From positions 1 through 29,642 of the forward strand of contig JBJECY010000113.1 of assembly GCA_051871515.1 (NCBI GenBank): a stretch of 29,642 bases of DNA, given 5' to 3'. The DNA is from SFTJ01 sp051871515. Its GTDB lineage: Bacteria > Bacteroidota > Bacteroidia > Bacteroidales > Muribaculaceae. The notes below the pieces were generated by a model. That model saw nothing but the letters and a program-made list of their open reading frames with translations, searched no databases and was not told the origin of the DNA. Shown in pieces: positions 15,901 through 22,456 of this stretch. How positions within the stretch are numbered: the stretch's first letter is position 1; every line of letters starts with the position of its first letter. The translations under genes and the position numbers were made by a program.

Positions 15901-17334
15901 TCATTTCAGATATTTTCTCTGTATTTCGCCTTCTTTTTTGCAGGCACGTTCAATGCTTTGTTTATCGTCTTTGTCGATGCCGTATTTTTCGGCAGGAGGT
16001 ATCACAAGCACTGTGCCAAGCTTCACAGAATTTGGATTGTTGATTTTATCCCTATTCTCTTCGTAGATATACACCCAGAAGTGATTGTTGCCGTAATGGC
16101 GACGTGCCATACGAGCAAGATAGTTCTTTGCTGTCACAGTGTCAGTTACCACCTTTAGTTTACCTGCTGTGTTAGCCGTCTTTGCCTGAACAGCGTTATT
16201 TTCAGCCACGTCTTGCGCAACACCAACAGTGTCAGGTCGGGCAACTGAATCAGTTACATTGGCAACCACTGTATCAGCAGCAATAACTGCCTCGTTGCTC
16301 GAAGTGAACATTTCTGCCTCAGCGTTTTCACAATTGTTGCGCAAGTAATGCCAAATCCCCACTGCAAGCAATGTAACTGCTACGCCCGACAACATACCAC
16401 ACAAAAAGCCCTTGAAGAAACGGTGCTGACGCCACCATCCTGCATCATCGTAATCATCATAATAATAACCCTCAGAATCATCATCGTCTCGCTCAACATC
16501 CACTTCCTCATCATCTGGCTCATCACCAGATTCATCAGATGTTTCATTGGCAGGCTCATTAGTAGATTCTTCAGTAGGCTCTTCAACAGGTTCTTCTGTT
16601 AGCTCCTCAACTGGTTCCTCGGCAGGTTCTTCTGTCGGTTCCTCGGCAGGTTCTTCTGTTGGTTCGTCAGATGGAAGGTTGTCTGATTGTTTATCTTCTT
16701 CCACATTCACCTGCGTAACCATTTCTTCTGCAACAGGCTCGGGTTCCACAACAGGCTCGGGTTCGGGCTCTACAACTGGCTCAGGCTCGGGCTCCACAAC
16801 CGGCTCAGGCTCAGGTTCCACAATCTCAGGTTGTTCTTGTGAAACTTGCTCATTGAGCACATTCTGTCCCTCTACTGGTTTTTCGTCGTTTTTATGCATA
16901 TTCTCATCCTCCATCAAGTTTTCTACCTCATTATTTGTTTGGTCAAGTTTTTCAACGGTGTTTTCCGATTTAGGCTCATTATCAATCTCGGTGAGCATCT
17001 CAGCCGAAACGTCATCATCGAGTATCACTGCCTCAAAAGCGGCAAACGATGCATTTACAGCCTCAGCAAGACGTTTATCGGGCACAAAAGCAATCTTTTT
17101 ATGTCCGGGAATCTCAATCTTTTTGCCAGTGTTCACGTCAACGCTGCGGCGAGCATTAACTTCCAACACCTTAAACACCCCTAAGTCCTTAATCTTCACG
17201 CTCTCGCCTTCCATAAGGCATTGTGCAGCCACAGCAAATGTTTCTCTAAGCATGAGTTCGCTCATTCGCTTAGAGGTGTTGGTGGCAGCTGAGAGCAACT
17301 CGGCCAACTCCGGGAAAGTAAGTTTTCTGTTCAT
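15901..17334 (-). CDS. HU-domain protein with acidic linker, membrane helix and LysM-like domain
   Basis: 477 aa in four parts. Residues 1-95 form an HU/IHF-type DNA-binding domain: an N-terminal dimerisation helix region, IKDLGVFKVLEVNARRS (48-64), then the DNA-gripping arm DVNTGKKIEIPGHKKIAFVP (66-85) and the final helix DKRLAEAVN. Residues 110-300 are acidic, with tandem EPEPVV repeats at 173-200 and EEPAEEPTEEP-type repeats at 224-260. A single membrane helix lies at 309-330, just after a basic WWRQHRFFK. Residues 393-450 (TVTAKNYLARMARRHYGNNH, then NPNSVKLGTVLVIPP) resemble a LysM-like domain with the usual start and end. The predicted topology is HU in the cytoplasm and the LysM-like part in the periplasm, so the protein could link DNA to the cell wall. 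That role is inference. It starts 22 bases after a normal HU gene, so they are probably cotranscribed. Confidence 0.85.
   Translation of the reverse strand: MNRKLTFPELAELLSAATNTSKRMSELMLRETFAVAAQCLMEGESVKIKDLGVFKVLEVNARRSVDVNTGKKIEIPGHKKIAFVPDKRLAEAVNASFAAFEAVILDDDVSAEMLTEIDNEPKSENTVEKLDQTNNEVENLMEDENMHKNDEKPVEGQNVLNEQVSQEQPEIVEPEPEPVVEPEPEPVVEPEPEPVVEPEPVAEEMVTQVNVEEDKQSDNLPSDEPTEEPAEEPTEEPAEEPVEELTEEPVEEPTEESTNEPANETSDESGDEPDDEEVDVERDDDDSEGYYYDDYDDAGWWRQHRFFKGFLCGMLSGVAVTLLAVGIWHYLRNNCENAEAEMFTSSNEAVIAADTVVANVTDSVARPDTVGVAQDVAENNAVQAKTANTAGKLKVVTDTVTAKNYLARMARRHYGNNHFWVYIYEENRDKINNPNSVKLGTVLVIPPAEKYGIDKDDKQSIERACKKEGEIQRKYLK
16560..16830 (-). repeat. In-frame tandem repeats coding Glu/Pro-rich linker
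   Basis: Two blocks of short degenerate repeats lie within the HU-LysM gene. About 16740-16830 encodes three to four copies of EPEPVV, and about 16560-16670 encodes copies of EEPAEEPT and variants. Such tracts change copy number easily. On the opposite strand they create a spurious Ser/Gly-rich ORF. Confidence 0.8.
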
Positions 17335-17356
17335 ATCCTCAATTTTTGCAGCGCAA

Positions 17357-17629
17357 TTATTTTAGCTTCGACTTCAACACATTGCTCACTTTAAAGCTCA
17401 CAACCACACGCGGGGGCACCAACATGCGTTTCCCATTGCTGGGATTGTTCACTATTCGTTCATCTTTTTTCTTAGCCTCAAAGTTGCCAAATCCGGGAAT
17501 CGCTATGCTGTCAAGGTCAGCAAGTCGTTCTCGAAGCACTATTGAAAGCCCCTCGAGCAACTTTGCCGTGTCCTCGCTGCTGCGTCCAATGCGCTCAGCC
17601 ACGCGAGCTATAAGTTCTTTTGTTTCCAT
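17357..17629 (-). CDS. HU/IHF-family DNA-binding protein
   Basis: A 90-aa nucleoid protein from the ATG at 17629. The frame stays open for 28 codons further upstream, but that stretch contains the promoter and part of a DNA repeat, and 90 aa is the usual HU length. Marks are METKELIARVAERIGRSSED (helices 1-2), then LDSIAIPGFGNFEAKKKDER (39-58) with the invariant PGFGNF, the arm NNPSNGKRMLVPPRVVVSF, and the C-terminal helix VSNVLKSKLK. The arm reads NPSNGK where most HU proteins have NPxTGK. It binds and bends DNA as a dimer, and it could pair with the HU domain of the downstream gene. Confidence 0.93.
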   Translation of the reverse strand: METKELIARVAERIGRSSEDTAKLLEGLSIVLRERLADLDSIAIPGFGNFEAKKKDERIVNNPSNGKRMLVPPRVVVSFKVSNVLKSKLK

Positions 17630-17649
17630 CAAGTTTTGTTTATTCCGTA

Positions 17650-17680
17650 CAAAGGTAGTGAAAATCGAGCGCAGAAACAA
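17650..17680 (-). promoter_or_regulatory. Promoter of the HU gene pair
   Basis: On the minus strand TTG (17680-17678), 20 bases, then TACCTTTG (17657-17650). This fits the Bacteroidota -33/-7 promoter with correct spacing and gives a short leader of about 15 bases before the ATG at 17629. A second near-copy (TACCTTTA) lies 75 bases upstream in the direct repeat. Confidence 0.75.
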
Positions 17681-17694
17681 TAAGCTTGCTTGAT
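17651..17694. repeat. 44-base direct repeat, copy 1 (promoter-bearing)
   Basis: Identical at 43 of 44 positions to 17726-17769, at a 75-base period. The copy includes the -33 element and most of the -7 box of the HU promoter, plus an AAGCTTGCTTGAT end. The single difference is TAAGC here against CAAGC in copy 2. Confidence 0.95.
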
Positions 17695-17725
17695 TGTTTA
17701 TGCCGAGGTGCATCCTACCTTATCT

Positions 17726-17769
17726 AAAGGTAGTGAAAATCGAGCGCAGAAACAACAAGCTTGCTTGAT
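17726..17769. repeat. 44-base direct repeat, copy 2
   Basis: Second copy of the element at 17651-17694. Its -7-like box is TACCTTTA on the minus strand, one base off consensus, because the repeat ends just short of the C that completes the box in copy 1. It contains the 8-base palindrome CAAGCTTG. Confidence 0.95.
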
Positions 17770-17887
17770 AATGCTCCTATTCATCACATCCCTTGCTTCT
17801 ATTAATAGCCAAAATTCAAGTCAACAGCGAGAGCAATGCCAAATGCAACAATAGCAATGCACCACACTCAGCTGTCATGCAACACAA

Positions 17888-18787
17888 TCACTTGAACAAC
17901 GACATTATGGGCCTTCCCACCCATGCTTGTGGCTGTTTCAAGCGCAACATATAAGCCATAGTGGCAGCAACGTCGTATTGCACAATGCTTTCAGTAAGCT
18001 CCACGCCACCACTGCGTATGCCTTTTCCGGCAACTATCAGCGGCGTTTCCATCTCCTCCAACGACTTACCGCCGTGGCCTTTATTGATGCCGCCGTGGTC
18101 AGAAGTGACAATAAACACAGTGTCGTCAATTATGCCGGCATCTTCCACAGCCTTAACGATGCGTGCCAAATAGCTATCAAGTTCAACCAACTTTTCGTAG
18201 TAAGCAGGAGTGTCATGCCCCTCAACATGGCCCACATGGTCAGGACTATCAAAACATATTGCCACAAGCTGAGGTTTTTTCTCCTTAATATATGCCTCGC
18301 TCATCTCACAAAGTTCTGTGGGATGTTTCTCAAAGTTGCGAGCCTGTGCCTGATAGCTTGTAGATAATGTATCAACAAGATATTTTATTCCTTCCCACTC
18401 ATAAAGCACACCTATCTCGGCATCGGGGCGCTGCTCTCTGAGAATCTGAAATATGGTTGGGAAAATATTATTCTTATACAATCTGCGCGGTTTCACCTCA
18501 GGCACTCGCGAGCCCCAATCAGTGTAACCATGCACTTCAGGACCGGCTCCCATAAACATCGAAGCCCAGTTTACTGCACTCGACGATGGCAGGACCGCAC
18601 GTTTCTGCAACGTATAGCAGCCCTCGCTCATGAGGCGTTTCACTGTGGGCATCTGCGCTTTGGCTACGCTATATGAGCCCCAGCCATCAAAACCCACATA
18701 CACAATATGTCCTACTCTTGGCTTTGACGCCATTGCAGCCAGAGCAACACATAAAACAAATGAAAAAATCAAAGTCACACGTTTCAT
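17888..18787 (-). CDS. Exported alkaline-phosphatase-superfamily phosphodiesterase/pyrophosphatase
   Basis: 299 aa with a signal peptide (about 1-20, ending AAMAS), so periplasmic or lipid-anchored elsewhere. The type I phosphodiesterase/nucleotide pyrophosphatase metal sites are in order: D34 in VGFDGWG, a nucleophile hydroxyl probably S70 in LPSSSAVNWASMFMG (Ser in place of the usual Thr), D183 and H187 in SPDHVGH, D230-H231 in TSDHGG, and H238 in GHGGKS. The C-terminal TPLIVAGKGI is the usual strand next to the last His. The substrate (nucleotide, sugar-nucleotide or phospho-lipid headgroup) cannot be read from sequence. It is a single-gene unit divergent from the aromatic amino acid operon. 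A stem TTCAAGT/ACTTGAA with a long loop overlaps its stop codon (17815-17895) and may contribute to termination. Confidence 0.9.
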   Translation of the reverse strand: MKRVTLIFSFVLCVALAAMASKPRVGHIVYVGFDGWGSYSVAKAQMPTVKRLMSEGCYTLQKRAVLPSSSAVNWASMFMGAGPEVHGYTDWGSRVPEVKPRRLYKNNIFPTIFQILREQRPDAEIGVLYEWEGIKYLVDTLSTSYQAQARNFEKHPTELCEMSEAYIKEKKPQLVAICFDSPDHVGHVEGHDTPAYYEKLVELDSYLARIVKAVEDAGIIDDTVFIVTSDHGGINKGHGGKSLEEMETPLIVAGKGIRSGGVELTESIVQYDVAATMAYMLRLKQPQAWVGRPIMSLFK

Positions 18788-18886
18788 AATAGCTATTTAT
18801 TTACATTAATATCTATGATTATATTCATCAGCCCGTTTTTCACGCTTGGCAATTGCCTCAACATTATAAAAAAGCTAATCAACACA

Positions 18887-18894
18887 CAAAGTTA
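18887..18894 (-). promoter_or_regulatory. Probable promoter (-7 box) of the phosphodiesterase gene
   Basis: Minus-strand TAACTTTG, an exact TAnnTTTG match, about 100 bases upstream of the ATG at 18787. No TTG at the expected -33 distance. Confidence 0.5.
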
Positions 18895-19048
18895 ACAAAT
18901 TCTGCCAAAACTTGCGCACATCATTCAACCCAATCTTAACATCATGTTTTTTTGGCACACATTATTTACAAATTTCTCAGCATCAGCACCATTTCAAATA
19001 GAATTGAAAGAAATTTCAAGTTTTTATTAAAAAAAACTCACCAAAACG

Positions 19049-19078
19049 TTGCCAACAAGAATTAAATTGTTAACTTTG
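19049..19078 (+). promoter_or_regulatory. Promoter of the phe/tyr leader and operon
   Basis: TTG at 19049-19051, 19 bases, then TAACTTTG at 19071-19078, an exact Bacteroidota -33/-7 arrangement. Transcription would start near 19085, about 25 bases before the leader-peptide ATG at 19110. Confidence 0.75.
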
Positions 19079-19109
19079 CATCGTAATTCAAAAGAAAAAA
19101 GACTTTCGT

Positions 19110-19166
19110 ATGACACGATTTTATGCATATAACTACTTTTATTACTTTTATTTTCCCAAGAAATAA
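19110..19166 (+). CDS. Phe/Tyr-rich leader peptide of the aromatic amino acid operon
   Basis: An 18-codon ORF encoding MTRFYAYNYFYYFYFPKK and ending TAA. Ten of 18 residues are aromatic: Phe at 4, 10, 13, 15 and Tyr at 5, 7, 9, 11, 12, 14. There is no Trp. It lies about 25 bases after a good promoter and is followed by an antiterminator segment and an intrinsic terminator before pheA. By analogy with the E. coli pheL and trpL peptides, its translation probably measures charged tRNA-Phe and tRNA-Tyr. A ribosome stalled at any of the aromatic codons leaves 19168-19173 free, while one that reaches the stop covers it. The peptide product itself need have no function. I know of no described example from this lineage. 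Confidence 0.85.
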   Translation: MTRFYAYNYFYYFYFPKK

Positions 19167-19167
19167 A

Positions 19168-19228
19168 GGCGGGTGGTTATGTGTGTATAACTTTTTTGAG
19201 AGAATGATTAACAAAATATTATCCCGCC
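19168..19228 (+). promoter_or_regulatory. Antiterminator pairing of the phe/tyr attenuator
   Basis: GGCGGG at 19168-19173, one base after the leader stop codon, is exactly complementary to CCCGCC at 19223-19228 in the left arm of the terminator. An alternative register pairs GGGTGG (19171-19176) with CCACTC (19227-19232). Either blocks the terminator. The loop can fold into a small hairpin, GGTTAT (19175-19180) with ATAACT (19187-19192). Confidence 0.75.
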
Positions 19229-19252
19229 ACTCTTGGAGTGACGGGATTTTTT
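19221..19252 (+). terminator. Attenuator terminator in front of pheA
   Basis: ATCCCG and CACTC (19221-19232, one mismatch between them) pair with GAGTG and CGGGAT (19236-19247) around loop TTG, followed by TTTTTT (19247-19252). It is a strong intrinsic terminator lying 42 bases before the pheA start and not after any full-length gene on this strand, so it must act within the operon leader. Confidence 0.9.
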
Positions 19253-19294
19253 AATTAAAAAACATAAAGCAAGAAAACTATCAAAACTATCGCA

Positions 19295-20131
19295 ATGAAA
19301 CGAGTAACGATACAAGGCGAGGCAGGCTGTTTTCACGATGCCACAGCCCATGAATACTTCTCGGGCGAAGAAATTGAGACAATTGCATGCGCTTCGTTTG
19401 CCGAGATGTTTGAGGTGCTGCACGGCAACGACACGCTGATTGGCACCCTGGCAATTGAAAACACCATTGCCGGAAGCCTGCTGCAAAACCATGAACTACT
19501 GCGACAAAGCGACCTCTGCATCATTGGGGAATACAAGAAATATATATCGCAGTCGCTGGCAGCCCTGCCCGGGCAAACAATCAACGACATCAACGAAGTG
19601 GTTTCCCACCCCATTGCACTGATGCAATGTGAAGAATACCTGAAACAACATCCCAAGATGAAGATGGTTGAAGGCTACGATACCGCAGGATGCGCCAAGC
19701 AGATTGCACAACAACATCAAATGCACACCGCTGCCATTTGCGGAACCTACGCCGCCCGGCTCTACGGCCTCAACGTGCTTGCCGAAGACATCCAAACCAA
19801 CAAGCGGAACTTCACTCGTTTCCTCATTCTTGCACATCCGCAACACGCCAAAGCACTCAAAGCCGGCAAACCGGTAAACAAAGCTTCGTTGGCTTTCACG
19901 CTTCCTCACGAAGGAGGCAGCCTTTCAAAGGTGCTCACTATACTCTCGTTTTATGACCTCAACCTCACAAAAATCCAATCGCTGCCCATCATAGGGCACG
20001 AATGGGAATATCGCTTCTACATCGACCTCACTTTCACCGACTATCTTAGATACCGCCAATCAATAGAGGCCGTGATTCCTTTAATCAACGATTTTAAAAT
20101 TTTAGGAGAATATGCCGAATTCAATGGATAA
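19295..20131 (+). CDS. pheA: Prephenate dehydratase with ACT domain
   Basis: Converts prephenate to phenylpyruvate, the committed step to phenylalanine. 278 aa, the usual length of a stand-alone enzyme. The catalytic domain is at about 3-178, with GTLAIENTIAGSL (50-62), SHPIALMQCEEYL (104-116) and the conserved NFTRF (172-176). The ACT regulatory domain is at about 197-270, with GGSLSKVL (207-214) and TKIQSLP (225-231). The last stands where most enzymes have the Phe-binding ESRP motif, so the feedback site differs in sequence. It is the first enzyme gene after the attenuator. Its end overlaps the aminotransferase start by 20 bases in another frame, so the two are probably translationally coupled. 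Confidence 0.95.
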   Translation: MKRVTIQGEAGCFHDATAHEYFSGEEIETIACASFAEMFEVLHGNDTLIGTLAIENTIAGSLLQNHELLRQSDLCIIGEYKKYISQSLAALPGQTINDINEVVSHPIALMQCEEYLKQHPKMKMVEGYDTAGCAKQIAQQHQMHTAAICGTYAARLYGLNVLAEDIQTNKRNFTRFLILAHPQHAKALKAGKPVNKASLAFTLPHEGGSLSKVLTILSFYDLNLTKIQSLPIIGHEWEYRFYIDLTFTDYLRYRQSIEAVIPLINDFKILGEYAEFNG

Positions 20132-21299
20132 ACCAATCACCGCAGCCAACCGGGTTGCATCAATCAAAGAGTACTACTTCTCAAAGAAACTGCGCGAAGT
20201 GGCTCAGCTCAACGCGCAAGGCAAAGACATCATTTCACTTGGCATTGGCGGTCCCGACCGTCCTCCTCATCCCAATGTGGTGAGCACACTGTGCCAAGAA
20301 GCCGCAAAAGACGATGCCCACGGCTATCAGCCCTATGTGGGATTGCCGGCTTTGAGAAAGGCTTACGCCAATTGGTATAAAAAATATTATAATGTGGAGC
20401 TTGACCCCGACAAAGAGGTTCAACCGCTCATTGGCTCAAAAGAAGGCATCTTGCACACAACACTCACCTTTGTAAATCCGGGCGACGGTGTGTTGGTGCC
20501 CAACCCCGGCTATCCCACCTATACATCGGTGAGCCGACTTGCCGAAGCCACCATCTACACCTACGACTTGCGTGAAGAGTCGGGCTGGGAGCCAGATTTT
20601 GAGCAACTTGAGCAATTGCCGCTTAACAACATAAAGCTCATGTGGGTAAACTATCCACACATGCCAACCGGCAAATGCGCCTCATTGCAACTTTTCACCA
20701 AATTGGTTGAATTTGGCAAAAAGCACGGCATTGTGATTGTCAACGACAACCCTTATAGCTTTATCCTTAACGATAAGCCATTGAGCATTTTTAATGTGCC
20801 GGGGGCTAAAGACGTGGCAATTGAGATGAATTCGCTATCAAAGTCGCACAACATGCCCGGATGGCGTATGGGAGTGGTTGCCGCCAAACCTCAGTTCATT
20901 GAATGGATACTCAAAGTGAAATCGAACATCGACTCCGGACAATTCAAGCCAATGATGCTGGCAGCTGCCAAAGCCCTTGAATGTGATGACGATTGGTATA
21001 AACAAGTAAACGACACCTACGCCTCACGCCGCAAAATTGCCGAAGAGATAATGAACGTGCTTGGTTGCCACTTCGACCCCGCACAACGAGGACTTTTCTT
21101 GTGGGGACGCATTCCGCAAACCTATCAAAGCGCACAACAGCTTGCCGACCGTCTGCTCTACGAGGCACGCGTGTTTGTCACTCCGGGATTCATCTTTGGT
21201 TCAAACGGTGACCAATACATCAGAATCTCGCTCTGCGCCACCAATGAGAAGATGCTGCAAGCACTCAATCGTATCACCCAAATGATTAACAACAAATAA
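20112..21299 (+). CDS. PLP-dependent class I/II aminotransferase, probably aromatic
   Basis: 395-aa fold-type I aminotransferase. The PLP lysine is K244 in SLSKSHNMPGWRMG, N180 lies in WVNYPHMPTG, the cofactor Asp is D212 in VNDNPYS, and the substrate-carboxylate Arg is in the C-terminal YIRISLCA. Related enzymes in the class include LL-diaminopimelate, alanine and aromatic aminotransferases. The position between pheA and the DAHP synthase gene points to the last step, phenylpyruvate and 4-hydroxyphenylpyruvate to Phe and Tyr. The ATG at 20112 is within pheA; the ATG four codons later (20124) is an equally possible start. The DAHP synthase-chorismate mutase gene follows after 33 bases. Confidence 0.92.
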   Translation: MPNSMDKPITAANRVASIKEYYFSKKLREVAQLNAQGKDIISLGIGGPDRPPHPNVVSTLCQEAAKDDAHGYQPYVGLPALRKAYANWYKKYYNVELDPDKEVQPLIGSKEGILHTTLTFVNPGDGVLVPNPGYPTYTSVSRLAEATIYTYDLREESGWEPDFEQLEQLPLNNIKLMWVNYPHMPTGKCASLQLFTKLVEFGKKHGIVIVNDNPYSFILNDKPLSIFNVPGAKDVAIEMNSLSKSHNMPGWRMGVVAAKPQFIEWILKVKSNIDSGQFKPMMLAAAKALECDDDWYKQVNDTYASRRKIAEEIMNVLGCHFDPAQRGLFLWGRIPQTYQSAQQLADRLLYEARVFVTPGFIFGSNGDQYIRISLCATNEKMLQALNRITQMINNK

Positions 21300-21332
21300 C
21301 AAGAACATATCACACTAAACCACCATAACATT

Positions 21333-22409
21333 ATGGAAGACTTAAAACCCATTGAAATAGAAGGCTTAACCCCCAAAAAGCCTATCGTGATTGCCGGTCC
21401 GTGCAGCGCCGAGACCGAAGAACAAGTGATGTCAACAGCTAAAATGCTTGCATCAAACGGAATAAAAATATTCCGTGCCGGAATATGGAAACCACGCACC
21501 AAACCAGGAGGGTTTGAAGGTGTGGGCCTGCCAGGTCTGCAATGGCTCAAAAGAGTGAAGGAAGAAACAGGCATGGCTATCGCCACCGAAGTTGCCACCA
21601 AAGCACACGTTGAAGCCGCACTCGAAGCTCAAATCGACGTGATGTGGATAGGCGCACGCACCTCGGCTAACCCATTTGCCATGCAAGAGATTGCCGACGC
21701 TCTGAAAGGTCACGAGAACGTGAACGTGCTGGTGAAAAACCCGGTGAACCCCGACATCGAGCTATGGATTGGCGCCATTCAGCGCATCTACAACGCCGGA
21801 ATACGCCATCTGGGTGCCATTCACCGTGGCTTCAGCACCTACGGCAAACACCTCTACCGCAACTTGCCTCAATGGCACATACCCATTGAACTGCGCCGTC
21901 GCATCCCGCAGCTGCAACTGCTTTGCGACCCGTCGCACATTGGCGGCAAGCGCGAGTTGGTGGCACCGCTGTCACAACAAGCCATGGATATGGGCTTCGA
22001 CGGACTTATCATTGAAAGCCATTGCGACCCCGATTGCGCATGGAGCGATAAAAGCCAACAAGTGCTCCCCGACGTTCTTAACTATATCTTAAATACGCTT
22101 GTGATACGCGAAACCACTCAAACAACCGAGAACCTCACACTGCTGCGCCAGCAAATTGACCAAATTGACAACGAATTGCTTGAAATACTCAACAAACGCA
22201 TGAGAATCTCGCGCGAGATTGGTCAATACAAAAAGGAGCACAGCATGCCGGTGGTGCAAGCCGCTCGTTACGACACCATCCTCAACAACCGCATCAAACT
22301 TGCTGTGGAAATGGGTATGAGCCCCGATTTCATGAAAGAAGTGCTCGAGGCCATTCACGGCGAATCAGTGCGTCAACAAATTGAGGTGCTCAACAACCGC
22401 GCACGCTAA
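21333..22409 (+). CDS. Bifunctional 3-deoxy-7-phosphoheptulonate synthase / chorismate mutase
   Basis: 358-aa fusion. Residues 15-255 form a type I-beta DAHP synthase: AGPCSAE (21-27, with the metal Cys), FRAGIWKPRTKPGGFEGVG (47-65), WIGARTSANPF (105-115), LVKNPVNPD (133-141), HRGFSTYGKH (164-173), CDPSHIGGKR (198-207) and IIESHCDPD (226-234). Residues 265-350 form an AroQ-type chorismate mutase: LLRQQIDQIDNELLEILNKR, ISREIGQYKK, and a final helix with IHGESVRQQ. It thus carries out both the first step of the shikimate pathway and chorismate to prephenate. From work on the Porphyromonas gingivalis enzyme with the same order, the mutase domain also transmits prephenate feedback to the synthase. 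It lies 33 bases after the aminotransferase and 47 bases before tyrA. Confidence 0.95.
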   Translation: MEDLKPIEIEGLTPKKPIVIAGPCSAETEEQVMSTAKMLASNGIKIFRAGIWKPRTKPGGFEGVGLPGLQWLKRVKEETGMAIATEVATKAHVEAALEAQIDVMWIGARTSANPFAMQEIADALKGHENVNVLVKNPVNPDIELWIGAIQRIYNAGIRHLGAIHRGFSTYGKHLYRNLPQWHIPIELRRRIPQLQLLCDPSHIGGKRELVAPLSQQAMDMGFDGLIIESHCDPDCAWSDKSQQVLPDVLNYILNTLVIRETTQTTENLTLLRQQIDQIDNELLEILNKRMRISREIGQYKKEHSMPVVQAARYDTILNNRIKLAVEMGMSPDFMKEVLEAIHGESVRQQIEVLNNRAR

Positions 22410-22456
22410 ACTGCCGCTTTTTAAACATTATATTGAATATTAATTCACACTAAACG

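Larger units (their letters stand above)
18788..19109. other. Divergent intergenic region
   Basis: About 320 bases separate the phosphodiesterase gene (leftward) from the phe/tyr leader (rightward). It is AT-rich and contains the two divergent promoter boxes listed separately. No ORF, repeat or clear operator was seen between them. Confidence 0.7.

Noticed and set aside
16547..17365. Plus-strand ORF of 272 codons with Ser/Gly/Thr repeats that resembles a surface protein.
   Set aside because: It is antisense to the Glu/Pro repeats of the HU-LysM gene, which has recognisable domains at both ends on the minus strand.
17630..17713. A 28-codon N-terminal extension of the HU protein.
   Set aside because: The stretch contains the promoter boxes and part of the direct repeat, and HU proteins are about 90 aa from the ATG at 17629.
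17651..17769. The two 44-base repeats as the start of a CRISPR array.
   Set aside because: Only two copies, a 31-base spacer, no cas genes, and the repeats carry promoter boxes for the adjacent HU gene.
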